In this document: in pieces, positions 13,733 through 19,630 of the stretch | Position numbering within the stretch: the first letter of the stretch is position 1 | Layout of the letters: each line of letters starts with the position of its first letter | DNA from: UBA10107 sp964572885 | Lineage (GTDB): Archaea > Nanobdellota > Nanobdellia > Woesearchaeales > UBA10107 | Length of the DNA: 19,722 nucleotides | Reading direction: 5' to 3' | NCBI GenBank assembly: GCA_964572885.1 | Contig: CAZNFC010000008.1 | Span: 1 to 19,722 of the forward strand | The notes under the pieces: generated by a model | The model's database searches: none | The model's input: only the letters and a program-made list of their open reading frames with translations | What the model was told of the DNA's origin: nothing | Position numbers and translations under genes: made by a program

Positions 13733-14990
13733 AAATATTTATTATATCTCCTATTCCTGGTATGTATACCTCCTTTCCTTTTTTTCTTAGATAATCAGCA
13801 AAGCTTTCCAATGAGTCGGTTTCTCCATGTACTAAGATTATTTTCTTTGGATTTATGTTTACAACCAATTCTTTCAGTTCATCCAAACCTGCATGAGCAG
13901 AGAAATCATACTGATGATATTCTGCTTTTACTTTCGTCTTCCTTCCTTCTATGAATATTGAGCCTTCATCTAAAAGCAACCTTCCATTGGTTCCTGCATC
14001 AACGTAACCTGTTATCAATATAGAGTTCTTTGGATCCTGATGACCTTCTTTAAGATAGTTTATGATTGCTCCTCCTGTCATCATCCCTGCAGAAGCTACA
14101 AATATTCCCTGCTTCTGCATAGCTTTTTCTCTCTGTTCAGAACCATGAACAAATTTAGTCTTGTTTACAGCTTCTTGGAGTTTTTTGACATCTTTGCATG
14201 CTTGGTGCTGAAGTATCATATCTGTCATTGTAGAACCCATCCCGTCAACATATACTGGAACGTTCCATTTTTCAGAATGTAACAGAAGAATAAGTTCCTG
14301 TGTTCTTCCTACGCTGAATGCAGGGATGAAAACTTTTCCACCTCTTTTTAGTGTCTCTTTTACCTTATCAATAAATTCTCTTTCTGTTTTTTTCCTGTCA
14401 GGATGCTCTTTGTTTCCGTAAGTTGTTTCCATGATCAATGCATCAACATCTCTTAGTTGGATGTCTGCGCCGTTCATGAGCCTTGTTTCACTTAATCTTA
14501 TATCTCCTGAGTAAAATAGTTGTTTTCCATCTGATTCTATGTATATTGAAGAAGCTCCTGGTACGTGTCCTGAGTCAAAGAACTTTATGTATGCGTTTTT
14601 TATCTCTAATTTTTGATTTTGATTTATGTTTCTAAATAAATCAAATGCCCTGAATATGCTTTCTTTCGGATAAGAAGGGATATGATTCAATGATTCTACT
14701 TTGTAAAAGTCTTTTAGGAGCAATTTAACTAAATCTCTTGTCACAGGAGTTGTGTATATACTGCATCTCAGTCCTTTATTCTGGAAATATGGAAATGCTC
14801 CGCAGTGATCAAGATGAGGATGACTAAGGAATACTGCATCGATATCTCTTACTTTGCTTATCTCTTCAGGATATTGCGTCTCTTCTCCTAACTTCACTCC
14901 TGCATCCAATAAGAATCTTGCTTTTGAAGTTTGTACTTCAATACATGATCTTCCGACTTCTTTTGCACCGCCGTGGAATGTTAATTTCAT
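13731..14990 (-). CDS. Beta-CASP metallo-beta-lactamase ribonuclease (archaeal CPSF73-like, aCPSF2 type)
   Basis: This 419-residue RNA nuclease of the CPSF73/aCPSF2 group acts in archaeal RNA processing or decay. The metal-binding core is visible: Ser-His-Pro-His-Leu-Asp-His-Cys-Gly (His-X-His-X-Asp-His, about 56-61), Asp-Ser-Gly-His-Val-Pro-Gly-Ala with the third metal His, and Tyr-Ser-Gly-Asp. The beta-CASP motifs follow: A (Glu-Thr-Thr-Tyr-Gly), then Pro-Ala-Phe-Ser-Val-Gly-Arg-Thr-Gln-Glu, B (Asp-Phe-Ser-Ala-His-Ala-Gly) and C (Leu-Val-His-Gly-Glu). There is no N-terminal KH domain, so it is not the aCPSF1 type. The length matches the short archaeal form. Its ATG overlaps the stop of the AbrB-like gene (ATGA), with GAGGT 6 nt upstream. 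Confidence 0.93.
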   Translation of the reverse strand: MKLTFHGGAKEVGRSCIEVQTSKARFLLDAGVKLGEETQYPEEISKVRDIDAVFLSHPHLDHCGAFPYFQNKGLRCSIYTTPVTRDLVKLLLKDFYKVESLNHIPSYPKESIFRAFDLFRNINQNQKLEIKNAYIKFFDSGHVPGASSIYIESDGKQLFYSGDIRLSETRLMNGADIQLRDVDALIMETTYGNKEHPDRKKTEREFIDKVKETLKRGGKVFIPAFSVGRTQELILLLHSEKWNVPVYVDGMGSTMTDMILQHQACKDVKKLQEAVNKTKFVHGSEQREKAMQKQGIFVASAGMMTGGAIINYLKEGHQDPKNSILITGYVDAGTNGRLLLDEGSIFIEGRKTKVKAEYHQYDFSAHAGLDELKELVVNINPKKIILVHGETDSLESFADYLRKKGKEVYIPGIGDIINI

Positions 14991-15151
14991 TTTCTTACCT
15001 CAAATTCTATGTACCATCTGCCAGAATTTTTGTCGAACTTGAATGCGACATTATGCTTCTTTGACTTGTCCAAAGCGAACAATAACGGCATAGGGATTGT
15101 AGTTTCGTACGAACTTCCTCTTTTGTAGAGCTTCCTCTTGAATTCTGACAT
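14987..15151 (-). CDS. 54-residue AbrB/SpoVT-like protein heading the beta-CASP operon
   Basis: This short minus-strand frame runs from an ATG at 15151 to a TGA (14987-14989) that overlaps the nuclease start as ATGA. The protein reads Met-Ser-Glu-Phe-Lys-Arg-Lys-Leu-Tyr-Lys-Arg-Gly-Ser-Ser-Tyr-Glu-Thr-Thr-Ile-Pro, continues with a Leu-rich helix, and ends Trp-Tyr-Ile-Glu-Phe-Glu. The Arg-Gly-Ser-Ser-Tyr-Glu-Thr-Thr-Ile-Pro strand-turn-strand and the short helix resemble half of an AbrB-type swapped-hairpin DNA-binding domain, which normally works as a dimer. The coupling to the nuclease, the leaderless TATA box at 15175-15183 and ordinary codon use argue that it is real. It may regulate its own operon. 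The family call is by resemblance only. Confidence 0.82.
   Translation of the reverse strand: MSEFKRKLYKRGSSYETTIPMPLLFALDKSKKHNVAFKFDKNSGRWYIEFEVRK
14997..15001 (-). promoter_or_regulatory. Shine-Dalgarno site of the beta-CASP gene
   Basis: GAGGT stands 6 nt before the ATG at 14990, inside the end of the AbrB-like gene. Together with the ATGA overlap it indicates coupled translation. Confidence 0.7.
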
Positions 15152-15253
15152 TATACTTATATTTATACTTCTCTATTTATATACTTTACTACTTATTAAA
15201 GTACTTATAATAAAGAACAATATGTTTTTAAGTAGGCTAATTATATAGCATAC
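15152..15253. promoter_or_regulatory. Divergent promoter region between the AbrB-like operon and the Ntn hydrolase
   Basis: The leftward TATA box is TATATAAAT (15175-15183), about 28 nt before the AbrB-like ATG. The rightward one is TTTTTAAG (15225-15232), 26 nt before the ATG at 15254. Between them a 7-bp inverted repeat, TACTTTA (15182-15188) and TAAAGTA (15197-15203), overlaps the edge of the leftward box. The motif ACTTAT occurs three times (15155-15160, 15191-15196, 15203-15208). The repeats suggest an operator. Confidence 0.55.
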
Positions 15254-16054
15254 ATGACATTAATTATTGGTGCACTTTGTAGCGATGGTGTTGTTCTTGT
15301 TGGAGATAAAAAAGTTGTAGAAGGAATTCATGTTTCAATTGAGAAAAAAATTCATTTTCTAGATTCACTTGGTGTCGGGTTTACTGGTGCGGGTTTAAAT
15401 CCTTTACTTGATAAATTTGTCACAAAAGTTTTTTTAATTGCAGAGGAGAGAAGAAACGATTTGAAGAAAAAATTGATAAAAGAAGGAAAATCCGAACAAG
15501 AGGTCAGTCTTGTTGCCCCTTATCAAGATACTGATGAATTTATAGAAGATTGTGAAGATGTTTTATCTGAATTGAATGAGAGATATAAAGATAAAGTTCA
15601 AGAAGGAGGTCTTCAGGTTTTATTTACATTCAGAAATGGAAATCAAGCAGAATTGCATTGCATGGATATTGAAGATTGCGTCAATAGTAGAAGAATTGCA
15701 CCTATTGCAATCGGAACTGGCTCTACTTATGCAAGAACTTTCTTGAATGAATTTACTAATACTTTGATGACAATGCAAGAAATGGTAAAACTCTCATACT
15801 TCATAATAAAGTATATAGAACTATCCAAGCTTGATAATTATGTTGGTGAAGGTGGATCCGCTTTATTTATGCCTCATTTTAATGATAGAGCAGTGGAACT
15901 TATTAACAAAGAAAAAACTCCTGAAGAAGAGATTGAACTTAAAAAATACCTCCCTCAAGTAATTGATGATCTTGGCTCATTATTTCCAGAAGCAAATGAT
16001 GTGGTAGTTAATTTCAAAAATGAGATTAATAAATTAAAATCTAAATTCAGTTAA
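15254..16054 (+). CDS. Divergent proteasome-beta/HslV-like Ntn hydrolase
   Basis: The 266-residue protein starts Met-Thr-Leu-Ile-Ile-Gly...Asp-Gly-Val-Val-Leu-Val-Gly-Asp-Lys-Lys. After removal of Met this places Thr at position 1 and Asp at 17, exactly as in proteasome beta and HslV. Lys-Lys-Ile-His-Phe-Leu follows where those proteins have the catalytic Lys33 (here Lys31 after a two-residue gap). Next comes a Gly-Phe-Thr-Gly-Ala-Gly, like the Gly-Phe-Ala-Gly of HslV. Ile-Ala-Ile-Gly-Thr-Gly-Ser-Thr-Tyr-Ala (151-160) matches the conserved Gly-Ser-Gly segment. No propeptide is present. It exceeds beta subunits by about 60 residues, with extra sequence at about 65-100 and a charged C-terminal tail. 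Lysine is nearly all AAA, unlike the neighbours, hinting at a different origin. No unfoldase gene is nearby. Peptidase activity is inferred. Confidence 0.78.
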   Translation: MTLIIGALCSDGVVLVGDKKVVEGIHVSIEKKIHFLDSLGVGFTGAGLNPLLDKFVTKVFLIAEERRNDLKKKLIKEGKSEQEVSLVAPYQDTDEFIEDCEDVLSELNERYKDKVQEGGLQVLFTFRNGNQAELHCMDIEDCVNSRRIAPIAIGTGSTYARTFLNEFTNTLMTMQEMVKLSYFIIKYIELSKLDNYVGEGGSALFMPHFNDRAVELINKEKTPEEEIELKKYLPQVIDDLGSLFPEANDVVVNFKNEINKLKSKFS

Positions 16055-16822
16055 TTATTTCTTAACAGGTGGAGCTGCAGCAGGTTTTGCGCCAGGAGCT
16101 CCAGGTTGAGCACCGGCTGCTGCTGATTTTCCGGTTCCAAGTATCTTGTCTATTACTGTCTTTGAGATTCCTACTTCGTGCATCTTTGCTTTTATCAGAC
16201 CGGTAGGCTTTCCTTCCATTTCCTTTGCAATCTGATTTGCAGCGGCTTCTTCTGCAGCGTGTCTCTTCTCTGCTTCTGCAGCTAATCTTATCTTCTCTGC
16301 TTCTAAGTGCTTTATGTCTTCAGCAGTCAATTCAGTCTTCTCTAACTTGATTTCCTTATCAAACATTCCTTCATCAACTTTCTTTACAGCGATTTTAGGA
16401 TCAAGACCTTGTACAAGTATTCCCATTGAGACGCAAGTTCCTATGACTTCTTTGACTTTATCTTTCAAAGTTTTTCCTGCTAATGCATCTCCTTTCATTT
16501 TTGCAACCTTGATTATCTGTTCGATTCTCAAATCAGCAACCTTGTCTAATTTTGCAGAACCAGAACCCTTTTCGAGTCTTCCTTCAGCTTTCAATAATGA
16601 GCTTGCAGGAGGAGTTCCTATTGTTATTTCAAATGATTTATCAGAAGTATCGAATGTTATCTTTACAGGAACCTGCATTCCGTTGAAAGCGATTGTCTTT
16701 TCATTTATCTTCTTGACTACTTCAGCTACATTCAATCCTGCAGGAGCCAATGTAGGGCCTACCGGAGGCGCAGCTGACGCTTTTCCTCCTGGAATCAATA
16801 GCTCTAAAGTCTGCTTAGCCAT
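16055..16822 (-). CDS. rpl11: Large-subunit ribosomal protein uL11 (L11) with long C-terminal extension
   Basis: Residues 1 to about 158 are a normal archaeal uL11. The N-terminal domain has Pro-Gly-Gly-Lys-Ala, Pro-Pro-Val-Gly-Pro-Thr-Leu-Ala-Pro-Ala-Gly-Leu-Asn and the Thr-Pro-Pro-Ala-Ser linker region. The C-terminal rRNA-binding domain has Val-Lys-Glu-Val-Ile-Gly-Thr-Cys-Val-Ser-Met-Gly. uL11 forms the GTPase-centre stalk base with 23S rRNA. The protein is 255 residues where about 160 is usual: a charged Ala/Glu helix (165-203), a small helical part (204-229) and an Ala/Pro/Gly-rich tail ending Pro-Pro-Val-Lys-Lys follow. The usual rpl1-rpl10-rpl12 do not follow. The stop codon abuts that of the convergent Ntn hydrolase with no gap. 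Confidence 0.96.
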   Translation of the reverse strand: MAKQTLELLIPGGKASAAPPVGPTLAPAGLNVAEVVKKINEKTIAFNGMQVPVKITFDTSDKSFEITIGTPPASSLLKAEGRLEKGSGSAKLDKVADLRIEQIIKVAKMKGDALAGKTLKDKVKEVIGTCVSMGILVQGLDPKIAVKKVDEGMFDKEIKLEKTELTAEDIKHLEAEKIRLAAEAEKRHAAEEAAANQIAKEMEGKPTGLIKAKMHEVGISKTVIDKILGTGKSAAAGAQPGAPGAKPAAAPPVKK

Positions 16823-16844
16823 AAGAATCTGAACTTGAGGGTGG

Positions 16845-16852
16845 TTTATAAA
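16845..16852 (-). promoter_or_regulatory. TATA box of rpl11
   Basis: TTTATAAA is centred about 26 nt before the ATG at 16822, giving a leaderless mRNA. An own promoter fits rpl11 having been separated from the spt5 transcript. Confidence 0.65.
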
Positions 16853-16861
16853 GGTTTTGGG

Positions 16862-16883
16862 TAATGCTTATAATTGAGCATTA
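16862..16883 (+). promoter_or_regulatory. TATA box framed by a 7-bp inverted repeat
   Basis: TAATGCT (16862-16868) and AGCATTA (16877-16883) are perfect inverted copies. The 8-nt spacer contains TATAATT, centred about 26 nt before the ATG at 16897. A protein binding this palindrome would block TBP, so it looks like an operator for the small-membrane-protein genes. Confidence 0.55.
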
Positions 16884-16896
16884 AGACGATAAAATC

Positions 16897-17094
16897 ATGG
16901 AAATACTAACTCTTGAGCAGAAAGTTGAAGGAGTTTTAAATGCAGCTATGATTGCAGTTTGCTTCACAACCATTTTAATTTATGGAGCAAAACGCCTGGC
17001 AGACTACTTGGATGAAAGAGACACAAAGTCAAGTTATACTGAAAATTTAACACAATATAAAGCTCCAAACGGCGTCCCTGGAAAATTTAATTGA
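16897..17094 (+). CDS. Small single-pass membrane protein, unknown function
   Basis: This 65-residue protein has one hydrophobic helix at about residues 12-30, followed at once by a positive patch (Lys-Arg) and a polar, acidic-basic tail of about 35 residues. By the positive-inside rule the tail is probably cytoplasmic. I recognise no family. It is the first of three plus-strand genes placed between rpl11 and spt5. The operator-like promoter at 16862-16883 supports the ATG. Confidence 0.7.
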   Translation: MEILTLEQKVEGVLNAAMIAVCFTTILIYGAKRLADYLDERDTKSSYTENLTQYKAPNGVPGKFN

Positions 17095-17105
17095 TTAGAA
17101 AGGCT

Positions 17106-17115
17106 TTTATTTAAG
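17106..17115 (+). promoter_or_regulatory. Probable TATA box of the two-gene membrane-protein pair
   Basis: TTTATTTAAG is centred about 24 nt before the ATG at 17134. A GAGG at 17122-17125 could serve as a ribosome site instead if transcription begins upstream at 16862-16883. A TTG three bases before the ATG is a possible alternative start. Confidence 0.45.
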
Positions 17116-17133
17116 TTCTATGAGGAATGATTG

Positions 17134-17502
17134 ATGGAAAATCCGGAAGAAGTAGGAAAGAAAATAAAGGATCTTCATGATAGAGTGACTGTTCTTCAAA
17201 GTAGGCTAAACAAGGCTAATCTGGGAAGTTTTATTGATGGAATATTTGAAGGAGTAGGAATAGCTGTGCCGTCCTTTTTATTGTACGGATTGGTATCTAA
17301 TGTATATGAATATACTCATGATGATGGATTGGCAGCTTTGTCTTTAATCGTTCCGGCGGTTCTATTCGCCAAACCTTATACAAATATGATGAGATATTTA
17401 ACACAGAGAACACTGGAAACAAATAAAATGGCGCTTGAATTAGAAGAACAAATCAATCGCCACGAAGAAGAGATGGAGAGATATATCGGGAGCTTAGGAT
17501 GA
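17134..17502 (+). CDS. Two-helix membrane protein with flanking coiled coils (paralogue A)
   Basis: This 122-residue protein has a layout of coiled coil, membrane hairpin, coiled coil. Residues about 5-27 form a charged heptad helix, 33-57 and 65-80 are membrane helices, and 90-117 form a second, Glu-rich helix. Just after the second membrane helix is Pro-Tyr-Thr-Asn-Met-Met-Arg-Tyr-Leu-Thr-Gln-Arg (81-92), which aligns with the next gene's product. ATG at 17134 is preferred over the TTG at 17131. The stop overlaps the next ATG as ATGA (17499-17502), so the two are coupled and may form one complex. The function is unknown. Confidence 0.78.
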   Translation: MENPEEVGKKIKDLHDRVTVLQSRLNKANLGSFIDGIFEGVGIAVPSFLLYGLVSNVYEYTHDDGLAALSLIVPAVLFAKPYTNMMRYLTQRTLETNKMALELEEQINRHEEEMERYIGSLG

Positions 17503-17825
17503 GAAATTTAGAGTTAAAATTAAATAAATTGCATCATGATTTCGGTAAAGCGAAATCACTTAGTATTTTGAACGGAGCAGGATTGATTACAACATATTGT
17601 TTTCCTATAGGAGCTTTCTCTTTTGAAGCTTACATTATCTATGCTTCTAAAATGAATAATATAAATAAAATGGAATTGACAGTTATCGCTGCTCTTGCAT
17701 CGGCTGCAATGACACAGCTTCCTCAATATGACAGATTGCTTAATTATTTCTCAGAAAGGATGTCAAAGAAATCAGACGAAGCAAGAAAGCATTTTGACAG
17801 CTTAAGAAATTACGGAAGAAGATGA
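17499..17825 (+). CDS. Two-helix membrane protein (paralogue B)
   Basis: This 108-residue protein has an N-terminal amphipathic helix (1-20), membrane helices at about 21-48 and 58-73, and a C-terminal charged helix. The segment Tyr77-Asp-Arg-Leu-Leu-Asn-Tyr83-Phe-Ser-Glu-Arg87 sits at the same place as the matching segment of the preceding gene, with the same Tyr-X5-Tyr-X3-Arg spacing. This suggests tandem duplication and divergence. The N-terminal coiled coil is shorter than in paralogue A. The stop abuts that of the convergent spt5 gene with no gap. I recognise no family, and function is unknown. Confidence 0.78.
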   Translation: MRNLELKLNKLHHDFGKAKSLSILNGAGLITTYCFPIGAFSFEAYIIYASKMNNINKMELTVIAALASAAMTQLPQYDRLLNYFSERMSKKSDEARKHFDSLRNYGRR

Positions 17826-18299
17826 TTATTCTTCCTGTCCTTCTCTTCTTATGACTTTGACAGCATCCATCTTCAATGTTATCGGGATAGGGACTGCTGC
17901 ATCAAGAAGCACAACAACCACTTCTCCTTTGACAGAATCAACTCTCTGCACTTTTCCTTGTTCTCTCTTCAATGTTCCTGAGATGATCTCGACAATATCA
18001 TTCTTCTGTATGTTCATCTCTGCAGGAGTCTGTTCGAACATGTGCTCTAATTCTTTCATCTGGACTTCTTTCGGAAGGATTCCTCTTGCGTATGGGACTC
18101 CGAATGCGCACTGTTCAGCATCTGATTTTGTAGCTGCTTCTACGAAAATATAACCTCTCATCCCGTGAGGGTGTATGATAGAAAAGACTGCTAATTTCTT
18201 CTTCTTCACATTAGAAGATATGAAATCCATTACCTGGTCTTCCCTGTTTGCAGTAGTCCTTACTGCATATATCGATGTTGTTTTTTGTTCTGCTTCCAT
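17826..18299 (-). CDS. spt5: Transcription elongation factor Spt5 (archaeal NusG)
   Basis: This 157-residue factor clamps RNA polymerase over the DNA and promotes processive elongation; in archaea it works with Spt4. Residues about 8-88 form the NGN domain: Ile-Tyr-Ala-Val-Arg-Thr-Thr-Ala-Asn-Arg-Glu, the Met-Arg-Gly-Tyr-Ile-Phe-Val-Glu strand and Val-Pro-Tyr-Ala-Arg-Gly. Residues about 97-152 form the KOW domain, with Asn-Asp-Ile-Val-Glu-Ile-Ile-Ser-Gly-Thr-Leu-Lys-Arg-Glu-Gln-Gly-Lys-Val. The length is typical. It starts 4 nt after the secE stop, in the archaeal ftsZ-secE-spt5 order. Confidence 0.97.
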   Translation of the reverse strand: MEAEQKTTSIYAVRTTANREDQVMDFISSNVKKKKLAVFSIIHPHGMRGYIFVEAATKSDAEQCAFGVPYARGILPKEVQMKELEHMFEQTPAEMNIQKNDIVEIISGTLKREQGKVQRVDSVKGEVVVVLLDAAVPIPITLKMDAVKVIRREGQEE

Positions 18300-18303
18300 T
18301 TTA

Positions 18304-18501
18304 TTATCCGAATATGAACTGCCTTATCATCGTCACGATGAATCCGACCATTCCAATCAAGGCTATTCCTATTCCGGAAACCTTTAGGATCGTCTTGTAT
18401 TCAACTGCATTAGGTTTTTTTGTTATCGTCAAGACCCTTACGCATTCAGCATAGAATCTCTTCAACCTTGATAATTTTGTTATTTGCTGTTCTTCCATCA
18501 T
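18304..18501 (-). CDS. secE: Preprotein translocase subunit SecE (Sec61 gamma)
   Basis: This 65-residue protein has the Sec61-gamma layout: an amphipathic basic helix (about 8-33, with Phe-Tyr-Ala-Glu-Cys-Val-Arg-Val-Leu and Thr-Lys-Lys-Pro), then a single membrane helix (about 40-62). It clamps the two halves of the SecY channel. It starts within TAATG at the ftsZ stop, a one-base overlap; a second Met codon follows directly. The position between ftsZ and spt5 confirms the call despite the short length. Confidence 0.95.
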   Translation of the reverse strand: MMEEQQITKLSRLKRFYAECVRVLTITKKPNAVEYKTILKVSGIGIALIGMVGFIVTMIRQFIFG

Positions 18502-19586
18502 TAGTCGACGAAATCAATCCCAAGCTGATTTTCGATCTCTCTTTTCTTTTCCTTCGAGACTTTTCTCTTAGGTCCGAATATCTGCGAGGATTTTACTCCT
18601 GTTACAATCAATAATGCCCTGATTACCCCTGATAAATCTTCCGAAATCTGGGCTCCCCAGATTATTCTTGCATCTTCATCAAGAGATTCTGATACTGTCT
18701 CTACTATCTTTCTTGCTTCGTCTAATGTCATGTCAGATCCGCCTGAGACATTGATCAATGCTCCGGTTGCTCCTGATATGTCAACGTCAAGCAGCGGATT
18801 ATGAATCGCTTTTTCAACAGCTTCCTGAGCTCTATTGTCTCCTTCAGCTTCTCCTACTCCGATCAATGCAACTCCTCCGTTGCCCATTACTGTCCTTATG
18901 TCCGCAAAATCAAGATTTACTAATCCTGCTTTTGTTACTAATTCTGCGATTCCTTTTACTGCGTTTGTCAAAATTTCATCAGCAACTTTAAATGCTGTAT
19001 GCAGCGGCAGATCAGGAGCTAATTCAAGCAATTTATCATTTGGAATCACTATTAAAGTGTCAACGATATTTTCTAATTTTTCTAAACCAATTACAGCGTT
19101 TTCAAATCTTCTGCTTCCTTCCATCGAGAATGGTAATGTGACAACTCCGACTGTAAGGCATCCCATCTTCTTTGCTATTTCTGCAACAACAGGAGCGGCT
19201 CCAGTTCCTGTTCCTCCTCCAAGACCGCAAGTTATGAAAACCATATCTGCATCTGAAAGAAGTTTCTTAATTTCTGATTCGGATTCTCTTGCAGCTTCTT
19301 CTCCTACTTTAGGTATCGAGCCTGCCCCTAATCCTTTTGTGATTTCTTTTCCAACCAATAATTTCTTGTCGGCAGTCGTGTACAATAAATCCTGCGCGTC
19401 TGTATTTATGGCGACAGTCTCTGCTCCTTTTATTCCTATCTCGCTCATCCTGTTGATTGTGTTGTTTCCTCCACCGCCAACTCCTATTACTTTTATTGAT
19501 GCTCTTTGTTTAGAAAGAAACTGCTCTAATTCTGCATCACTGTCAAAATGCTGTCTTTCCTTTGCTGCGTTTATTATGCTGTCCAT
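18501..19586 (-). CDS. ftsZ: Cell division GTPase FtsZ
   Basis: This 361-residue tubulin-family GTPase forms the division ring. Visible parts are the glycine-rich N-terminal strand-turn Ile-Gly-Val-Gly-Gly-Gly-Gly-Asn-Asn (34-42), the tubulin signature Gly-Gly-Gly-Thr-Gly-Thr-Gly (123-129), Pro-Phe-Ser-Met-Glu-Gly-Ser-Arg-Arg, and the catalytic T7 loop Asn-Leu-Asp-Phe-Ala-Asp-Ile (224-230). The fold ends near Ile-Phe-Gly-Pro. The C-terminal tail is short and basic, ending Gly-Ile-Asp-Phe-Val-Asp, probably the contact for SepF or another anchor. All catalytic residues are kept. It is the first gene of the ftsZ-secE-spt5 operon. Confidence 0.98.
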   Translation of the reverse strand: MDSIINAAKERQHFDSDAELEQFLSKQRASIKVIGVGGGGNNTINRMSEIGIKGAETVAINTDAQDLLYTTADKKLLVGKEITKGLGAGSIPKVGEEAARESESEIKKLLSDADMVFITCGLGGGTGTGAAPVVAEIAKKMGCLTVGVVTLPFSMEGSRRFENAVIGLEKLENIVDTLIVIPNDKLLELAPDLPLHTAFKVADEILTNAVKGIAELVTKAGLVNLDFADIRTVMGNGGVALIGVGEAEGDNRAQEAVEKAIHNPLLDVDISGATGALINVSGGSDMTLDEARKIVETVSESLDEDARIIWGAQISEDLSGVIRALLIVTGVKSSQIFGPKRKVSKEKKREIENQLGIDFVD

Positions 19587-19595
19587 GTTAAATAT

Positions 19596-19630
19596 ACCTC
19601 GTTATATTTACGTCTTACTTGTATTTAAAG
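19596..19630 (-). promoter_or_regulatory. Promoter and short leader of ftsZ
   Basis: CTTTAAATA at 19622-19630 is a TATA box with a predicted start near 19600. GAGGT at 19596-19600 then lies at or just after the transcript start, 9 nt before the ATG at 19586. The box sits inside the end of the upstream gene. Unlike most first genes here, ftsZ may use a short leader with a ribosome site. Confidence 0.5.

Noticed and set aside
15152..15253. Short ACTTAT repeats as a CRISPR or replication-origin iteron array
   Set aside because: Units are only six bases, irregularly spaced and AT-rich. They fit an operator or promoter region better, and no cas or orc1/cdc6 gene is present.
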